DNA of 64,000 bases from Rhizophagus irregularis (GCF_026210795.1 NC_089447.1:932501-996500); one strand, 5' to 3'. Counted from the stretch's first letter, positions 13,961 through 26,800 are shown. Translations and numbers: made by a program. The notes: generated by a model not told the origin, from the letters alone.

Positions 13961-15144
13961 ACTAGATCTAGTGACATTACGATTAAATATGGTGAGTAAT
14001 ACGGAGAAAAATCTATTTTAAAGGGTGGGTATTTTTGTTAGCCAGCAGATTGTGGCGCAACAAAAATCATAAAGAGAATAATTTTGGCTGCTCTTCAAGT
14101 TTACTTAGAGCGACAAAGGCGATTTTAAATATCATTATTGACTTTATTTCTTTATTTAACAAAAATTTTTCTTTCATGAAATCCATTTTTGGAAACGATC
14201 GACAAAGACGATAGAATCTATCATTTATATGTAAAGTCAAAATCGGCATTCATAACCTTCTTCCGAATCCTAATTAAACTTGCAGAGCAGGTGAAATTAC
14301 ATCTACAATACAAGTTTAAAATCTTTATGTAGAAGAAAAAATCCTTAATGGTGTTTTTTAAAAATTTTCTACGCCACGAACCTGGCACACATGCTTTTAT
14401 AGTCAATGAGTCGGATAACTACTATAATTACACTAATTTAATCAAGATTAGTACGTTAAAATGTCATTGTTACTTTGAAAGCGAACTATTTTTAGCTTTA
14501 ATAAATTTAAATTTTTTAAATTAGTCATTCATTTACTCATTTAATAAGATAATTATTCCCAGCGTAACCTGAAAAAAATGTCACGAAAAATCACGTGACA
14601 TTTTTTGTCACAACCGTCACTCCCCACCGCGTTTCCATTTTCTATAAGTATCTGAGGGACTTAGTTTTTTCGAGTAGGTAAAAACATATTCGTCACTCAT
14701 TATTCGTCACATGTGCGCCACACTTCAAGTTGCGTAGTCATTATGCGTAATTGGTCGCAGTCCATTATTGACAATTGCAATAATAGACCCCTATCACATA
14801 AAGAGTATTATGTTAAAAGACTGCGCATTATAAAGAAGGTAAAGAAGGTTTAGCCTTCACATACACACGATTATACTTTATACAGTAATAATACATTTAG
14901 AGCAAACTTTATTATAATTTAGTATTGAAAACTATCTCGTGTTTAAATTGGCCCAACCGGTTAAAAACTTAACTCGGGACCGCATTTAATGATAAAATCA
15001 AATAGAATAGAATAAATAATTATCTACAGAATGTTGAAAAAATAATAATATATTGTCCTTTTATCTATCTTATTTCTTATTAAAAAAAGAAAAGGATATT
15101 TGAACAAAGAATTGAAATATTAGGAAGTTCAACTTTTAAAATTT
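13961..15144. other. Spacer with one strong hairpin
   Basis: Two short overlapping minus-strand ORFs (14067-14249, 14221-14406) have no recognisable content. The perfect hairpin at 14573-14606 is listed separately. No RNA gene could be fitted. Confidence 0.4.
14573..14606. repeat. Perfect 13-bp inverted repeat
   Basis: AAAAAATGTCACG is followed by an 8-base loop and CGTGACATTTTTT. The right arm with its loop creates the E-box CACGTG. It could be a small foldback remnant or a protein-binding palindrome; there is no nearby gene start to relate it to. Confidence 0.6.
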
Positions 15145-18081
15145 TTAATTATAAATTTTATTACTATAATTTCCCCCGCCACATTCACAATTTTTTAATT
15201 TCTCTTCTAACTCTGCGACTTTATTCTTTAACATTTCATTTTCTTTTGTCATCATATCGAGTCTTTGCGTACTTTGCACAAGCCTATGTTGCATTTCTGC
15301 ATGCTCACCCTAAGAATTTGATGCAAAGTTAGCATTATTGTTGATCAAGCAATTTCTAATTATTATAATTATTGATTAAACGGGTAAAAAAAAAATTATT
15401 AATTACATCAATAGGCCCCGCCAACAATTCAAAATCTAATATTTGTTTAGAATTTGGTCTTTTGTCAGGATCCTCAGCCATCATCCATAAAATGAATGCA
15501 GCTTCTTTAGGAAACCTTTCAACAAACCCTTTCGGTAAAATTCCATTCCTCAAGTCCTTTAAAACTCTAACCCGTTCATGTCCTGTTGAAAATGGAAAAT
15601 GAAGTTCAAAGAATATAATGCCTAAAGAATAAATATCAACCTTTTCATTATATGGGCAAGAGGGCTTGGCCAGTTGTTCTGGAGATGCATACTGGAAAAA
15701 TAAACATATTTAAAATCAATTTAATATATACGAAAAAAAACAACAAAAAAAAAAATTTTTTTATTAAATACCGTAATTGTACCCACTCCAGTGGTTCTTG
15801 ATTTTGAATTATAAGATGATGAGACAGAACTACGCTGAGTACCAACGTCAAACCTCCTATTTCCGTCTATAAATTTTAAGAAGTTAGAATTTAAGACATC
15901 GTCAATAGGAGAACCGTTCTGAACTCCATCAACTGCTGTTACTAATCCAAAATCACCAATTTTAGGAACTAAACGTTCGACAGCAAATGATGAACAATCT
16001 GCAGCGACCCAACTATTTTGATTATTAGATCCGTTTTCTGGAATGATGCCCATGAAAATATTTCCCGGTTTTAAATCACGGTGGATCAAACCTTGAGAAT
16101 GAATATATGCAACACCATGAATAATACCACGAAATAATTCAATACTGGCATGACGATCAATCGCATTTAATGGATCTTTCTTAGTGGCCAAAAGATTTGC
16201 GTCTCTACGTTTTAAATAATCTCGTAGACTACTATGACATAATTGCATTTGGATAAGGAGTATCCAATCACGATTCATATTCACCTGTGCAATATTTTCA
16301 TCACTACTAGAGTTTTCACTTGTTTCAATATCGTAGGAATGATCATGACTTAGGGAATGTGAAGATGAGTGTAAACCTCCTACTGCAGAAATGTCATCTC
16401 CCACGAAATCGATACCACTAAAATCCTCTGATCTTTGTTCATCACTTGAAAATGACATTCTAAAAATATCTGAATCATCCTGTGAACCATCTTCACACAT
16501 ATTATTACTATTACTCATTGATGATTCATTAGAACTTTTTGAATTTGAATATGAAGAAACAGACATTTCTACATCTCGTTGTTTATTGTTGGTATGTTCA
16601 AGCCATGAACTATAATAACGAATCACATTTTTATGTTCCAGTCTAGCAAGAAATTTAATTTCACGAAAAATCTAAATATAATATTATTAATTTAGTAAGA
16701 TTAAAAATCACTATTTCATAATTATTAGGACAATTAGAAATTATGTATTACTTTTTCCTTTTCCTCCGGAATTCTGTCACCTTGCAACCTAACTTTTTTT
16801 ATCGCATATTCAATTCCATCTAATTTATTTTTGGCCTAAAATTAAATATAATATTAAATTAAACGATCTTAGATTTAGGAAAATAATGAATTACTTAGGT
16901 GCTTGCCTGCCAAACATTTGCGAACCCTCCTTTACCTAACAACTTCAATTCAATGAAATCATTACTATATCTACTATTTTGTAAGTCAAGAATATCTTCA
17001 AATGAAATATTCTTAAACATTTGTGAGTGCTTAGAAAGATTATCAGGAAATCTAGTATAATAAAAGCCAAAAAAATAAAATAAAATTAAATTAGATCCTT
17101 TTGATATTTCTAATTGTAATAATCACCTTTAAATTCTTACTCTTGAACGATATTCTCATCAGTATTTGTTGATTCTGCCGAATCCATAATCATATGAGAC
17201 TTTTTCATCGATTGTTCTTGTTTTATCGAATTCAGAGCTTGAACGAGTAAATCTTTAAACGCGCGTTGGTACGACGATCGTACGGTAGACATTTCGTCAA
17301 TATACTTCGGGAGTTGAGATATATTAAGTATTAAAAGGATCTCTAACTTCGATTCTATTATATATACACTTTTTTCCCTCTAACACTTTTCCACCAAGGT
17401 TTACTAACCTCTTCCTCAATAATTCCCATAGCACTTAAGGTTTTACATATGAGATAGAACGTTTTATGATTTCTTTCAGGATTCGTATCATATAATAAAC
17501 AAAAATTCTCCAATAAAGAAACTAATAGCAAACGACCTATTTAAATTAAAATAAATAAATTTTAATTGAAATTCACTAATTATTTACGCGAATGATTTAA
17601 ATAAAGTTAAATTACTTTGACGTCGTTTGCTTTCTAAAATACTTTCATAGTCAGGATTATAACGTGTTATTTGGGCTGGATTTGATGATGATGCTATAAC
17701 AGTTTCGAGTGGATGTCGATTATTACCTAAATGAATATTAAAACGCGAATTTTTAATGATTTTTCTTTTTTTATTTTCGATTTAATAGGAAAAAGGGATG
17801 ATCTAACCATCAAATTCATCATCTTTTTTAAACGTAAGAACTCCATCAAAATTATCCAAAGATCCTGGAGTTTGTGGATATTCTTTTGTATTTAAAAGTA
17901 ATAATTCTTCATTAATAATCTTGTTATCATTCTTCTTTTTTTGGGCTATGAAAAAACCTGTCGTATCTTCATTCGAAGAACTTTCTTCAGAACTTGGAGT
18001 ACTAGCAAAAAATTTGCTTTTGATTCTTGTTTTATTAGATACGACTCCTTTGATGTCTATGGACCGTATATTTGTAGTCAT
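15145..18081 (-). CDS. HRI-type eIF2-alpha kinase (EIF2AK1-like)
   Basis: Nine exons join to 751 aa: 17808-18081, 17616-17726, 17409-17536, 17141-17304, 16907-17051, 16752-16835, 15772-16671, 15407-15691 and 15145-15309. The N-terminal region has RLLLVSLLENFCLLYDTNPE and ICKTLSAMGI, which match the HRI N-terminal domain. The kinase domain starts NSRYSNDFIELKLLGKGGFA, with the ATP lysine at YAIKK (K287), a Ser/Asp-rich insert of about 110 residues between the lobes typical of eIF2-alpha kinases, HRD (499-501), DFG (542-544) and YASPEQL. The C-terminal 55 residues form a coiled coil ending CECGGG. Such kinases phosphorylate eIF2-alpha to lower translation during stress. All catalytic residues are present. 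One intron (16836-16906) begins with GC instead of GT. GCN2 is less likely: no RWD or HisRS-like domain is seen. Confidence 0.88.
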
Positions 18082-19223
18082 CGAGAAAATTTGGCATGTG
18101 TCATGGTACGTTTTATTCCTGAGGTTTTTTTAGGAAATGTAATATAACAATTAAATAAAATAAAAGAAGAAACGAAAAAGGAAAATCGAACTTATATTAC
18201 AATTGATCTGGGTAAATACAAATTTATAAAAAAGAGAAAAAAGTTAGTAAATAATAATAAAATAAATAAAAAGAAAAAAGGGAAAAAAAGAAAGGTAACT
18301 TCCGAAACAAATAAAAAGTTATCCACCTTTTTTTTTAATATATCAAATATAAAAAAAGGTTAAAGGAACCAAAAATTATTATTTTTTTTTTTATAAAAAA
18401 ATTTAAGTTGACGACTTCTATAAAATAAAAATAACAGAAGCCGTTTTTTGTAAAATAATAATGGAAGTTTGAATAACTTCCGTTTTACCCCCAAAAAAAT
18501 CTATTTGGTAAACTAACAAACGAGTCAAATGATTTCACATAATTTGGTGAAAGCAAGACAATGCCGCAGATACTTGTATTTATTTAGTAATTGCATTAAA
18601 ATCTTGCTTTTGTTGTTTACTATTTAAAAAAAATATTTATGACGTTTTTGGAAACAAGGAATTTCTACGGTAATTTTCTTTCGTGTGATGACTGATCGCG
18701 TTTTTTAATTTTAAAATGACGAAATATAATCGAATCAAAAACCATAACCTATTTTTTGTTTTTTTGAATCTTCTAATTATATCTAATTCAACAATGCAAA
18801 ATAGTTAAGCATTTAACCTTTTTGAGATTAAAATGATAAAATGATAAAATGATATTTGGCTAGTAAATTAACCATAAATATTTCGTTTCTGTTTTAAACC
18901 GATTCAATCTGATTATATACACCATACTTTTTACGCCTTATCAATCATCAGAACCGCGCCATAAATTACAAAAATTTTAAATTTTTTTTTTTTTATTTGG
19001 AAATATACAAAAACCCAATTTTATAAACCCCAAAATTTATGTACCCAAATTTTTAAACCATTCGTTTAAAATTATTTACTACAATAATAAAAAAACAAAT
19101 TTTTATTATTTCAGAAATATCTAAAAAGAAAAAAAAATTATTAAATATTTTTTAATAATTAATGCTATATAAAAATACAATCTAAATAACCAATAACCAA
19201 TAATAATAATAATAATAATAATG
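18082..19223. other. AT-rich spacer between two kinase genes
   Basis: There are poly-A/T tracts, a GACTTCTATAAAAT / TTTTGTAAAATA region and a TAA-trinucleotide run at 19201-19221. No coding region is supported. It carries the promoter of the HRI-like gene and the 3' end of the next kinase gene. Confidence 0.5.
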
Positions 19224-20850
19224 TTAGTTATTCAAATTATTTCCAAATTCATCGTTCATATTTTGTAATTTTGTGGCGTAATAATTACTGTGAAAATGAG
19301 AGAAATTTTATTTATTATGAACACACATAAATAATAATGAATTTTTTTTTTTAACAATAAAAAAAAATATTTACCTTCCAGGTACTTCTAATCTTTTTTC
19401 GGTATTCCATTCAATCATTTCATCATCACCTTGTGACAAAGATTGGGTATATATACTAAGTTCCCGACTTGTATAAATAGCACCAGGATGAATTTCATAT
19501 TTAGATTCAAATATCTCATCGTTCTTTACACTTAATTCACCATAATTATCAAATAAGAATAAATCATAAGCTGAAGGACGATTAAACGGATTAGGATCCC
19601 AACATTTTCTTAATATATTAATAAAATTGTCCGGTATCTTATCAATATTTTTTTTAATTTCTGGTCTCAAACCATTGCAAATATCAAACATCAACGCTTG
19701 ATCATGAGCTCGATTTGAAAATGGAGGAATTCCAGATATAAGTTCATACATTAACATTCCTAAACTGTAAATATCGGAAGCTTGAGTATACTCGTTACCT
19801 CTTAATACTTCTGGAGCAATATATGGCATAACTCCATATAAATCATCTCCATGAGGGTGATAAGGAGGTCCATATTGTCCTATATCTGCAATTACGATTT
19901 TTGATTCTCTTCCATTAAAATTATTTCTCATTAAAATATTTCCTGCATGTAAATTAAAATGAATTAAATCTCTTTTATGAATCGTTAAAAGACCATGAAG
20001 GATATCTTTTAAAATTGAAATTCTAAAAGACCAATCACATTTCGTCGAATTTTGTTTCAAGTATCGACGAATATTTCCATTTGGCATATATTCTAAAACA
20101 ATTATATAATCTCGTGTTTCTGGATCTTGAGAAATCCCATAACAACGAAGAATCGTTTGTTTATGTACCGATAAAGCGGCGCATTCAACATATGCTGAAA
20201 CCTTTTATAAATATACAGAAAAAAATTCGTAGTCTTGATGAATCACAATTGTAATAATTTTTGAAATTCATTTTTTGAAAATTACCTCTTCCAAAAATTT
20301 AGTACTATCTTTTGAACCTTCAAGAACTTTTAAAGCAACTTTACAAGAATCATTTCTATCCCATTTTTTACTTTTAGAATTCCAATTCCATATAGGACCA
20401 TCACGCCAGTTAGCTTCATAAACTTTGGAGAAACCTCCTTGACCAATTTTTTTTATTATATCGAAACCTTCATAAGGCATCCATTGAATAAATTGATCAA
20501 AATCTTTTGCTTTCAATTGAGTTTGTTGTATGAAATAATCGATTTCCTCATTTTCTCCAGTCCAATTTTTAAAATTATTTTCAAATTCCTGTATTTGACA
20601 TGAATCACACCACATGAAAGAATCGAATTTTTGTCCACAAATGCTACAATTGAACTATTAATTGATATATTTATAAACAAAAAAAAAAAAAGAAAAAAAG
20701 ATAAAAAATTTTATATCTAGTTAGTGATTACATAAAAATTTATGATGATTAATCATCAATTAAGACATTTTAAGAAGTTTATTTAAATAAATAATAAATA
20801 ATTAATAAATAAAAATTAATTATGATAATATTAGTACTTACAAAATCCAT
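19224..20850 (-). CDS. Kinase-like protein of the expanded AM-fungal family, probable pseudokinase
   Basis: Four exons join to 422 aa: 20842-20850 (only MDF), 20286-20654, 19375-20201 and 19224-19287. The N-terminal module has CSICG and MWCDSC, then NWTGENEEID, a layout I associate with the large kinase family of Rhizophagus-type fungi. The kinase domain has IGQGGFSKV (about 73-81), VALKV with K112, APEVLRGNEYTQASDIYSLG and NRPSA. Two motifs deviate. The catalytic loop reads LIHFNLHAGNIL, so HRD is HFN (207-209) with Asn for the catalytic Asp and Phe for Arg. The DFG position reads DIG (D232). Loss of the catalytic Asp makes strong phosphotransfer unlikely, while ATP-binding residues remain. 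A signalling scaffold is possible (inference). The C-terminus ends in SNYYATKLQNMNDEFG. Confidence 0.85.
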
Positions 20851-21257
20851 ATTAATTGTAGAGAATTATTAAAAATACAGCAAGAGAGGGGGAGAAAAGG
20901 TTTTTAATATGAACACATGTAATCAAAAATGAACTAAGCTATATTTAAATTTTTGCGAGTAACACTATTCTCCCTTTCAAATACGAAAAATGATGTTAAT
21001 CTTTTGTTTCGTTGTGCAAATGTACAAAAAGAAAAATGATCACAAATAATTTATTTGTAACAATGTTACCTGTTGCTGGTCATTCATGCAATTTAACTGT
21101 TGATCAACACGAAATATACTTCATATTTGAAGTGGCGTAGTAAAATTACGTCTATATAATTATGACTAATTATTATTATTATTATTATTATTTTATTATT
21201 TTATATTGTTTTTTTTTTTGGAAAAGACGCGGGTTAAAGTATATCTGATAATCTGAT
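20851..21257. other. Spacer upstream of the kinase-like gene
   Basis: This AT-rich interval has a TTA trinucleotide run near 21170-21200. It holds the promoter regions of the minus-strand kinase and possibly of the small plus-strand ORF. No other feature was seen. Confidence 0.4.
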
Positions 21258-21545
21258 ATGACAAAAATTACAGAAAAACTTGCTTTGTCATGTGACGCGT
21301 TCGAATTAATCGCCTTTGTTTACAATAATGGTAAAAAGAACCATGATATTGTTATATTCCATAACACAAATAACGCTAAATACCGTAACATAATAACAAT
21401 CGCAGATAGATTCGAAACAATTATGAAATCAATGCTATTATTGACTAATTTTGAAAATTTCTTCGTACATCCTTGCAACCATATGGATAATCAAAAAGAT
21501 TTTTTGGTTAAACCATTGTATTCTCAATCTAGTTGGCTTATTTAA
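21258..21545 (+). CDS. Hypothetical 95-aa protein
   Basis: The intronless ORF starts at ATG after TGATATG. The composition is balanced and includes Cys, His and Trp (LSCDAFELIAFVYNNGKK, FFVHPCNHMDN, SQSSWLI), which is unusual for a chance ORF in such AT-rich sequence. No family was recognised, and no signal peptide or membrane segment is evident. It lies 366 bases upstream of the RNase III start on the same strand. It could be a small real gene or a single exon of a longer one. Confidence 0.4.
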   Translation: MTKITEKLALSCDAFELIAFVYNNGKKNHDIVIFHNTNNAKYRNIITIADRFETIMKSMLLLTNFENFFVHPCNHMDNQKDFLVKPLYSQSSWLI

Positions 21546-21911
21546 TCGTCATTTATCCTTCATTTAGTGACTCCCTTTCATTTTTTCCCCCGATTTGTTT
21601 TTATGAATATAAATGATTGAAGATTACACTAAAAGATTTATTTTTTGTGACACATATTGATGTATGACTCGGGCTGAACCTATATATATATATATATATG
21701 AAGCATGTAGATGAATTTCCTAAAAAAAAGACAATAACTACAAATATTATATAAATATACCCTTTTTTTTTCCCTAAAAGTGAAACATTATCTCATTATA
21801 TAAACAAAACAATCCTACCGAATACTTTTTTTCCCTTTCACATTTTTTTCATTCTATCCAATTTTTTTCGCAAAAAATCTATTTATTAAATCAAAAAAAT
21901 ATATATATAAA

Positions 21912-22706
21912 ATGTTTGACCCTAATATGAAACGTATTCCAGAAAGAAAATTTGAAAATGAGAAGTTGCGTACTGAAGCTCTCACACATAAATCCTTTGC
22001 GCATGAAAATCCCATGTCCGGTTACCATAATGAAAGATTAGAATTCTTAGGAGATGCTGTCATTTCATTTGTAGTTGCGGATTATTTGCATGATAGATTC
22101 AAGGACCATAAAGAAGGACAACTTTCAACGTTGAGAGCCAAATTGGTCTGTAAACAGACTTTGTCCTATTTTGCTCTACAACTTGGTCTAAATGACCATT
22201 TAAGGTTAGGTGCAGGTGCCATTTGCTCTAATGCAAGAAATAATGAAAAAACTTTAGAAGATACTTTCGAAGCTTATGTGGGTGCTGTATTTTTGGACAC
22301 CGGTAAAAATTACGGTGAGGTGATGAAATTCATGGAGCCCCTATTAACCCCTAAAGTCGATCAACTTATTAAGGAAAGTCTTGCCACAACTCTCGTTACT
22401 CCCATTGATCCTAGCCGTCCTACATATGGACCTATAGACATGTCTCTGGATTTACCTCCTGAATCAGATCCAATTAATAAGCTCCAAACTTGGTCTCAAA
22501 GAAGATCTTACGGTATACCCCAATACAATGAAATAGAAAAAACCGGTTCTGGACATAATCCTCAATTTACCTTTCAAGTTGTTATTAATGGGAGACCTTA
22601 TGGTACTGGAACAGCTAGGAGTAAAAAGGAAGCTAAAAGACAAGCTGCCATTAATTCACTCAAAAATATCTTGCCATCAAATAATGATGAGGATTCAAAG
22701 ATGTAG
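21912..22706 (+). CDS. rnc: Bacterial-type class I ribonuclease III, intronless
   Basis: The 264-aa protein has one RNase III domain (about 10-145) followed by one dsRNA-binding domain (about 187-255), the exact plan of bacterial Rnc. The signature reads NERLEFLGDAV (40-50) with catalytic E44 and D48; the second acidic pair lies in LEDTFEAYVGAVFLDTG (D117, E120). The dsRBD carries TGSGHNPQFTFQVVINGRPY and ends GTGTARSKKEAKRQAA, the conserved lysine helix. It has no PAZ, helicase or second RNase III domain, so it is not Dicer, and no Drosha-like extension. Unlike the other large genes here it has no intron. I recall reports that Rhizophagus carries horizontally acquired bacterial class I RNase III genes, and this gene fits that description. 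All catalytic residues are intact. The enzyme would cut dsRNA; its natural substrate is unknown. A mitochondrial ribosomal RNase III-like protein is an alternative, but no targeting peptide is seen. Confidence 0.93.
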   Translation: MFDPNMKRIPERKFENEKLRTEALTHKSFAHENPMSGYHNERLEFLGDAVISFVVADYLHDRFKDHKEGQLSTLRAKLVCKQTLSYFALQLGLNDHLRLGAGAICSNARNNEKTLEDTFEAYVGAVFLDTGKNYGEVMKFMEPLLTPKVDQLIKESLATTLVTPIDPSRPTYGPIDMSLDLPPESDPINKLQTWSQRRSYGIPQYNEIEKTGSGHNPQFTFQVVINGRPYGTGTARSKKEAKRQAAINSLKNILPSNNDEDSKM

Positions 22707-22855
22707 ATTATATAATAATTTAAGCCCTTTCTAAAGATCCTTGAGGAGTAGGGAGTTTTTTTTTTTGAGAAGTTGTCTTGGGGATATAGAATGTGAAGTT
22801 GGAATTGTGTTTAATTACAATTTTTTGTTGAATCCTTTTTAATAATTCCTTCCAA

Positions 22856-22888
<33 letters not shown>

Positions 22889-23825
22889 ATACAAGGTAAG
22901 GAATATTTAAACACAATATATATATGTATATATATTTGGAAGGAAATTTATTTATGAATTTGCGAAAAAATTGTAATTTGAAGTTAAGCAAAAAAAAAAA
23001 ATTGAGATACTCTTTTTTTAATTAAAAAATTATTTTTAAAGCATATAAGCTAAAAAAATATTATGATAAGAGATTTTTTTTTACTTAAAATGTAAGAAAA
23101 GTTCAAATTAAGATTTCAATAAATTTAAGATGTTTATTTAAGAGGTTTTCATTTTATGTCTTGTTTTTCTCTGCATACTTTGCATACATAGCCTACATAC
23201 ACATGTGTGTATTTTATTTTTTGATTCGTATACATTATTTACTTTTAAACCAAAAAAATAAAGACAAAAAAAAAAAATAGAAATGTAATTGTTCCGAGCA
23301 TATTGTTATTCCGATTAATTATTATTCCGAGCATATTAAGCATTAATTATTATTCCATTTCCGAGCATATAAACCATTTCGAGTATATAAGCATCAATTA
23401 TTATTCCATTTCCGAGCATATCATATAAGCATATATACATCACTAAGTATAAAAAATCAGTTATAATGATCTTTAAATCTAGATCAACATTCGATTAATA
23501 ATGCGAATTTACTGCGCTGGTCTAGATTAAAAATAAAAAAAAGTTTTATTTATTCTTAAAAAAGGTTGAGAAACTAACCAAATAAAATCATACGTTTTTT
23601 TTTCTTTGTGTCGGAATGATATATAATTGTATAAGATTAAAATTTCACATTGTGAAACATTTTTATGTTGATAAGAAAAAAAAAACCTGTAAAAAACCTG
23701 TAAAGAACTTGTTCATATAATGTCGGATTTAGTAATGAATAATATTTCTTTAAAATCCAAAAAGTTATTTAATTACTCACGCGCTACTTTTACAATAAAG
23801 ATTAATAACTTTTTCAATTTAAAAT
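22707..23825. other. Repeat-rich spacer
   Basis: This spacer holds a (TA)n microsatellite at 22855-22935 and the CCGAGCATAT repeat cluster at 23290-23435 (listed separately). AATCTAGATCA near 23477 and TGGTCTAGATT near 23520 form an imperfect inverted pair. No coding region is supported; the last 100 bases lead into the GTPase gene. Confidence 0.5.
23290..23435. repeat. Minisatellite-like CCGAGCATAT repeat
   Basis: Irregular repeats of ATTATTCC(ATTT)CCGAGCATAT with AAGCAT(C/T)AATTATTATTCC spacers occur four to five times. There is no ORF. It probably arose by replication slippage. Confidence 0.7.
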
Positions 23826-26800
23826 ATGGCGTTGACAGTTAACAATGACTCACGAATCGTTTCAAACGAAAATAATATTATCATAGAATCCTCAAATAGT
23901 AATAGTAACAATTTACAAGTATCTTTAACAGATAACTTAAAGATAACGTCAAGATTTTATCAAAGAAATCTAATTAATTATTTAAGAGAATGTTTAAATT
24001 CATTAAGTGATATAATTGAAAATAATTCATTTTTTTATGATTCTCGAGCTGAAGAATTTCAAAAAGAAATTAAAAGATTAAAAAATAAAATATCAGATAG
24101 AGAAAAAAATGGGAATTTATTGAATTTAAATGTTTGTCTTATTGGTAATACTGGTTCTGGTAAGTAAAAGACATTAAAAATGAAATATTGATTTATAAAA
24201 TATATATTTGATTTAACATTTTTTTTTTTTAAGGAAAATCATCACTTATAAATGCGTTAATTAATCATCAAATAATGCCAACAGATGGATCTGGCGAGTA
24301 AGTACAATTTTTTTTTTAAAAAAAAATAATAATAATAATAAATGACGCCACATAGGTGGTCTCACAAGCTGACAGACAGCCAAAGTGACACAAAAATAAT
24401 TGATTTTATTTGAAATACAGAGCATGCACAACATTTCTCTGGAAGATATTTTATAATGATAATAATACGTTAGATAATGAATTTATAGCTGAAGTTTATG
24501 TTAAAAGCTTTGAAGAATATCAAGGAGAAGTCAAACGAGCATTTGAATTATTAAGTGAACCATATAATGAAAAACAAGAAATTAATTCTCAAATTTTATC
24601 AAAAAGGAGTGAGTTTATCTCGAATTTAAATAAAAGCAAATTATATGATTATTTAATTTATTATATATATTTTTTTATTTATAGATGAAGCTGAGAAATT
24701 ACTTGAAACATTATTTGGTCCAAAGATGCCAAACGACAAAAATAATAAAGAAATTGAATTTGGACCAAAAAGGGTGACCAAAGAAATGGCAATGACAGAT
24801 AGATTTATACAAGAACATCTTAAAATTCAAATTCATGAAATAGCTAGATCTAATGTTAAAGGTTTTGTGAAATCATTAAAAAAATTTCTTGTACCAAAAA
24901 GAAGTGATGAAAGAAGGTCATTACCTACATTTAGTGGGGATTCTAATAATATACCATATTGGCCTTTTGTTAAAGAGATTCATATTCAAGGGCCTTTTGA
25001 AGTATTGAAAAATGGTGTAGTATTGGTTGATGTGCCCGGTAATGGAGATGTTAATGAAGTTAGAAATCAAATTGCCAAAAATGTTTTAGATATTACGGAT
25101 CATATTTGGATAGTTAGTGATATCAAAAGAGCTATGAGTGAAAAAAATACCACTAATATTCTTAGTGAAAGCCTTCGTGATCAGGTTATTATACTTATTT
25201 TCGAGATTAAATTATCTCTTATATATTAATTGAAATTAATATTATATAAATAGCTTAAAATGACTGGAAAATATTTATCGCGAACTTTTATTTGTACAAA
25301 TTCCGATAATATAACTCTTGATGATTCCGATGATTCAGGTAAGATTTTTTAGAACAAACAATTTATTATATTTATTATATTTAAATATTAAATTTATCAT
25401 GTTGTTATAACATTTAGATTTAGATGATGAATTAACAAAAGAGGAAGCAAAATTAAAAAAAGATATCAAAATTATTGAGAATGAAATTATAGAATTGAAT
25501 GATGATAGTAATGTTAGAAAAAACATTTCAGTAACAAGAGAAAAAGTTAATAAATTAGAAAGAGAATCCGAAGGAAAGAAAAAACGATTGAAAGAAATTT
25601 CAATGATTTTATCAAAACAAGCAACCGCTCGCGCTGCTAATCTGCGTAACGACAATGTTAAAAAGAAAATTCTTAAATTTGAATCACAATCTCAACGTAA
25701 GTATTTTAATTTATATTGAAAAAGTTGTTTAGAAGGATTCTAATTAAATTAGATTATGAATTGAATTATAGAAAAGAATTTAGAATTCGTGGAATATGAC
25801 ACGAGCGCTCGTGATTTGCAAGTTTTTACTGTTAGTTCAGTAGAATATATGAAACTTAAAAACATTATGCGGAACGATGAAAGAAGGTACTTATATTTTA
25901 ATTTAAATTACCATCTATTATTAATTAATTAACCATTAACGTCTCTATTTATTAGTCTTTTTCAAAGTGAAGAAGATACAGAGATTCCAAAACTGATCAA
26001 TCATTTAAAAGAAATTAGCAAAATCAATATTTTAAATAAGATAGATAATATCATTAAACATATAAAAGCATTAATAGAATCAATGCTAAGATACACAGAT
26101 GATAATATTTTATTAGAAACACCTGAAAAAAGAAAGCAAGCAAAAGACAAATTTATTAATGAAAGAGTCGATTTAATACATAATTATAGACATATAGTAG
26201 AAAATATTATCAAAGAATATTCAAATGAAATTGATAAATATATCATACAAAGAATGAATGTTGTTGGTAAAATTGAAGCTGAGAACAAATGTACCACTAT
26301 TGTTACTAATTATGGGGTAGGTAGATTCTTGAAATACTTGGGGGGAAAGAAAATATCAATGACTAAAAAATCAATTTCTTCGTATTGCTATTAGAATTAT
26401 CTTCATCATAAAATTTGGAAAGCTACTGTAAAAAGAAATGGATATTATATTGATAGTAACGGTGTACTTCACAATTTCAATGAAGTAAGTAACAATTTTG
26501 GATTTCCTTTTTACCTAATAATTCTAATTACTTTTACCTTTTATATAGGATTTGTTATACCCAATTGTAAAATCTGTAACAAATAACTGGTTTATAGTAT
26601 TTAGTGAAATGCCAAAGAGATTAGTAGAACGACTTGAAACTCAAGTTGATGAAGTAATAATAAATTGTTTCAATGCTATTGATGAAGAAATTTTAGAAAT
26701 ATCACCAAATAAAAAAAAATATATCGAAAAATTTCAAGCTGAAATTAAGGAAAACAAAGAATTGAATATGAATACTGTTAAAGAAAAGATCTTGAGTAAA

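Noticed and set aside
15372-15602. Plus-strand ORF of 76 aa, and 16391-16615 likewise
   Set aside because: Both lie antisense to well-supported exons of the HRI-like kinase.
22720-22914. Minus-strand 64-aa ORF downstream of RNase III
   Set aside because: Much of it is a translation of the (TA)n microsatellite, with no other support.
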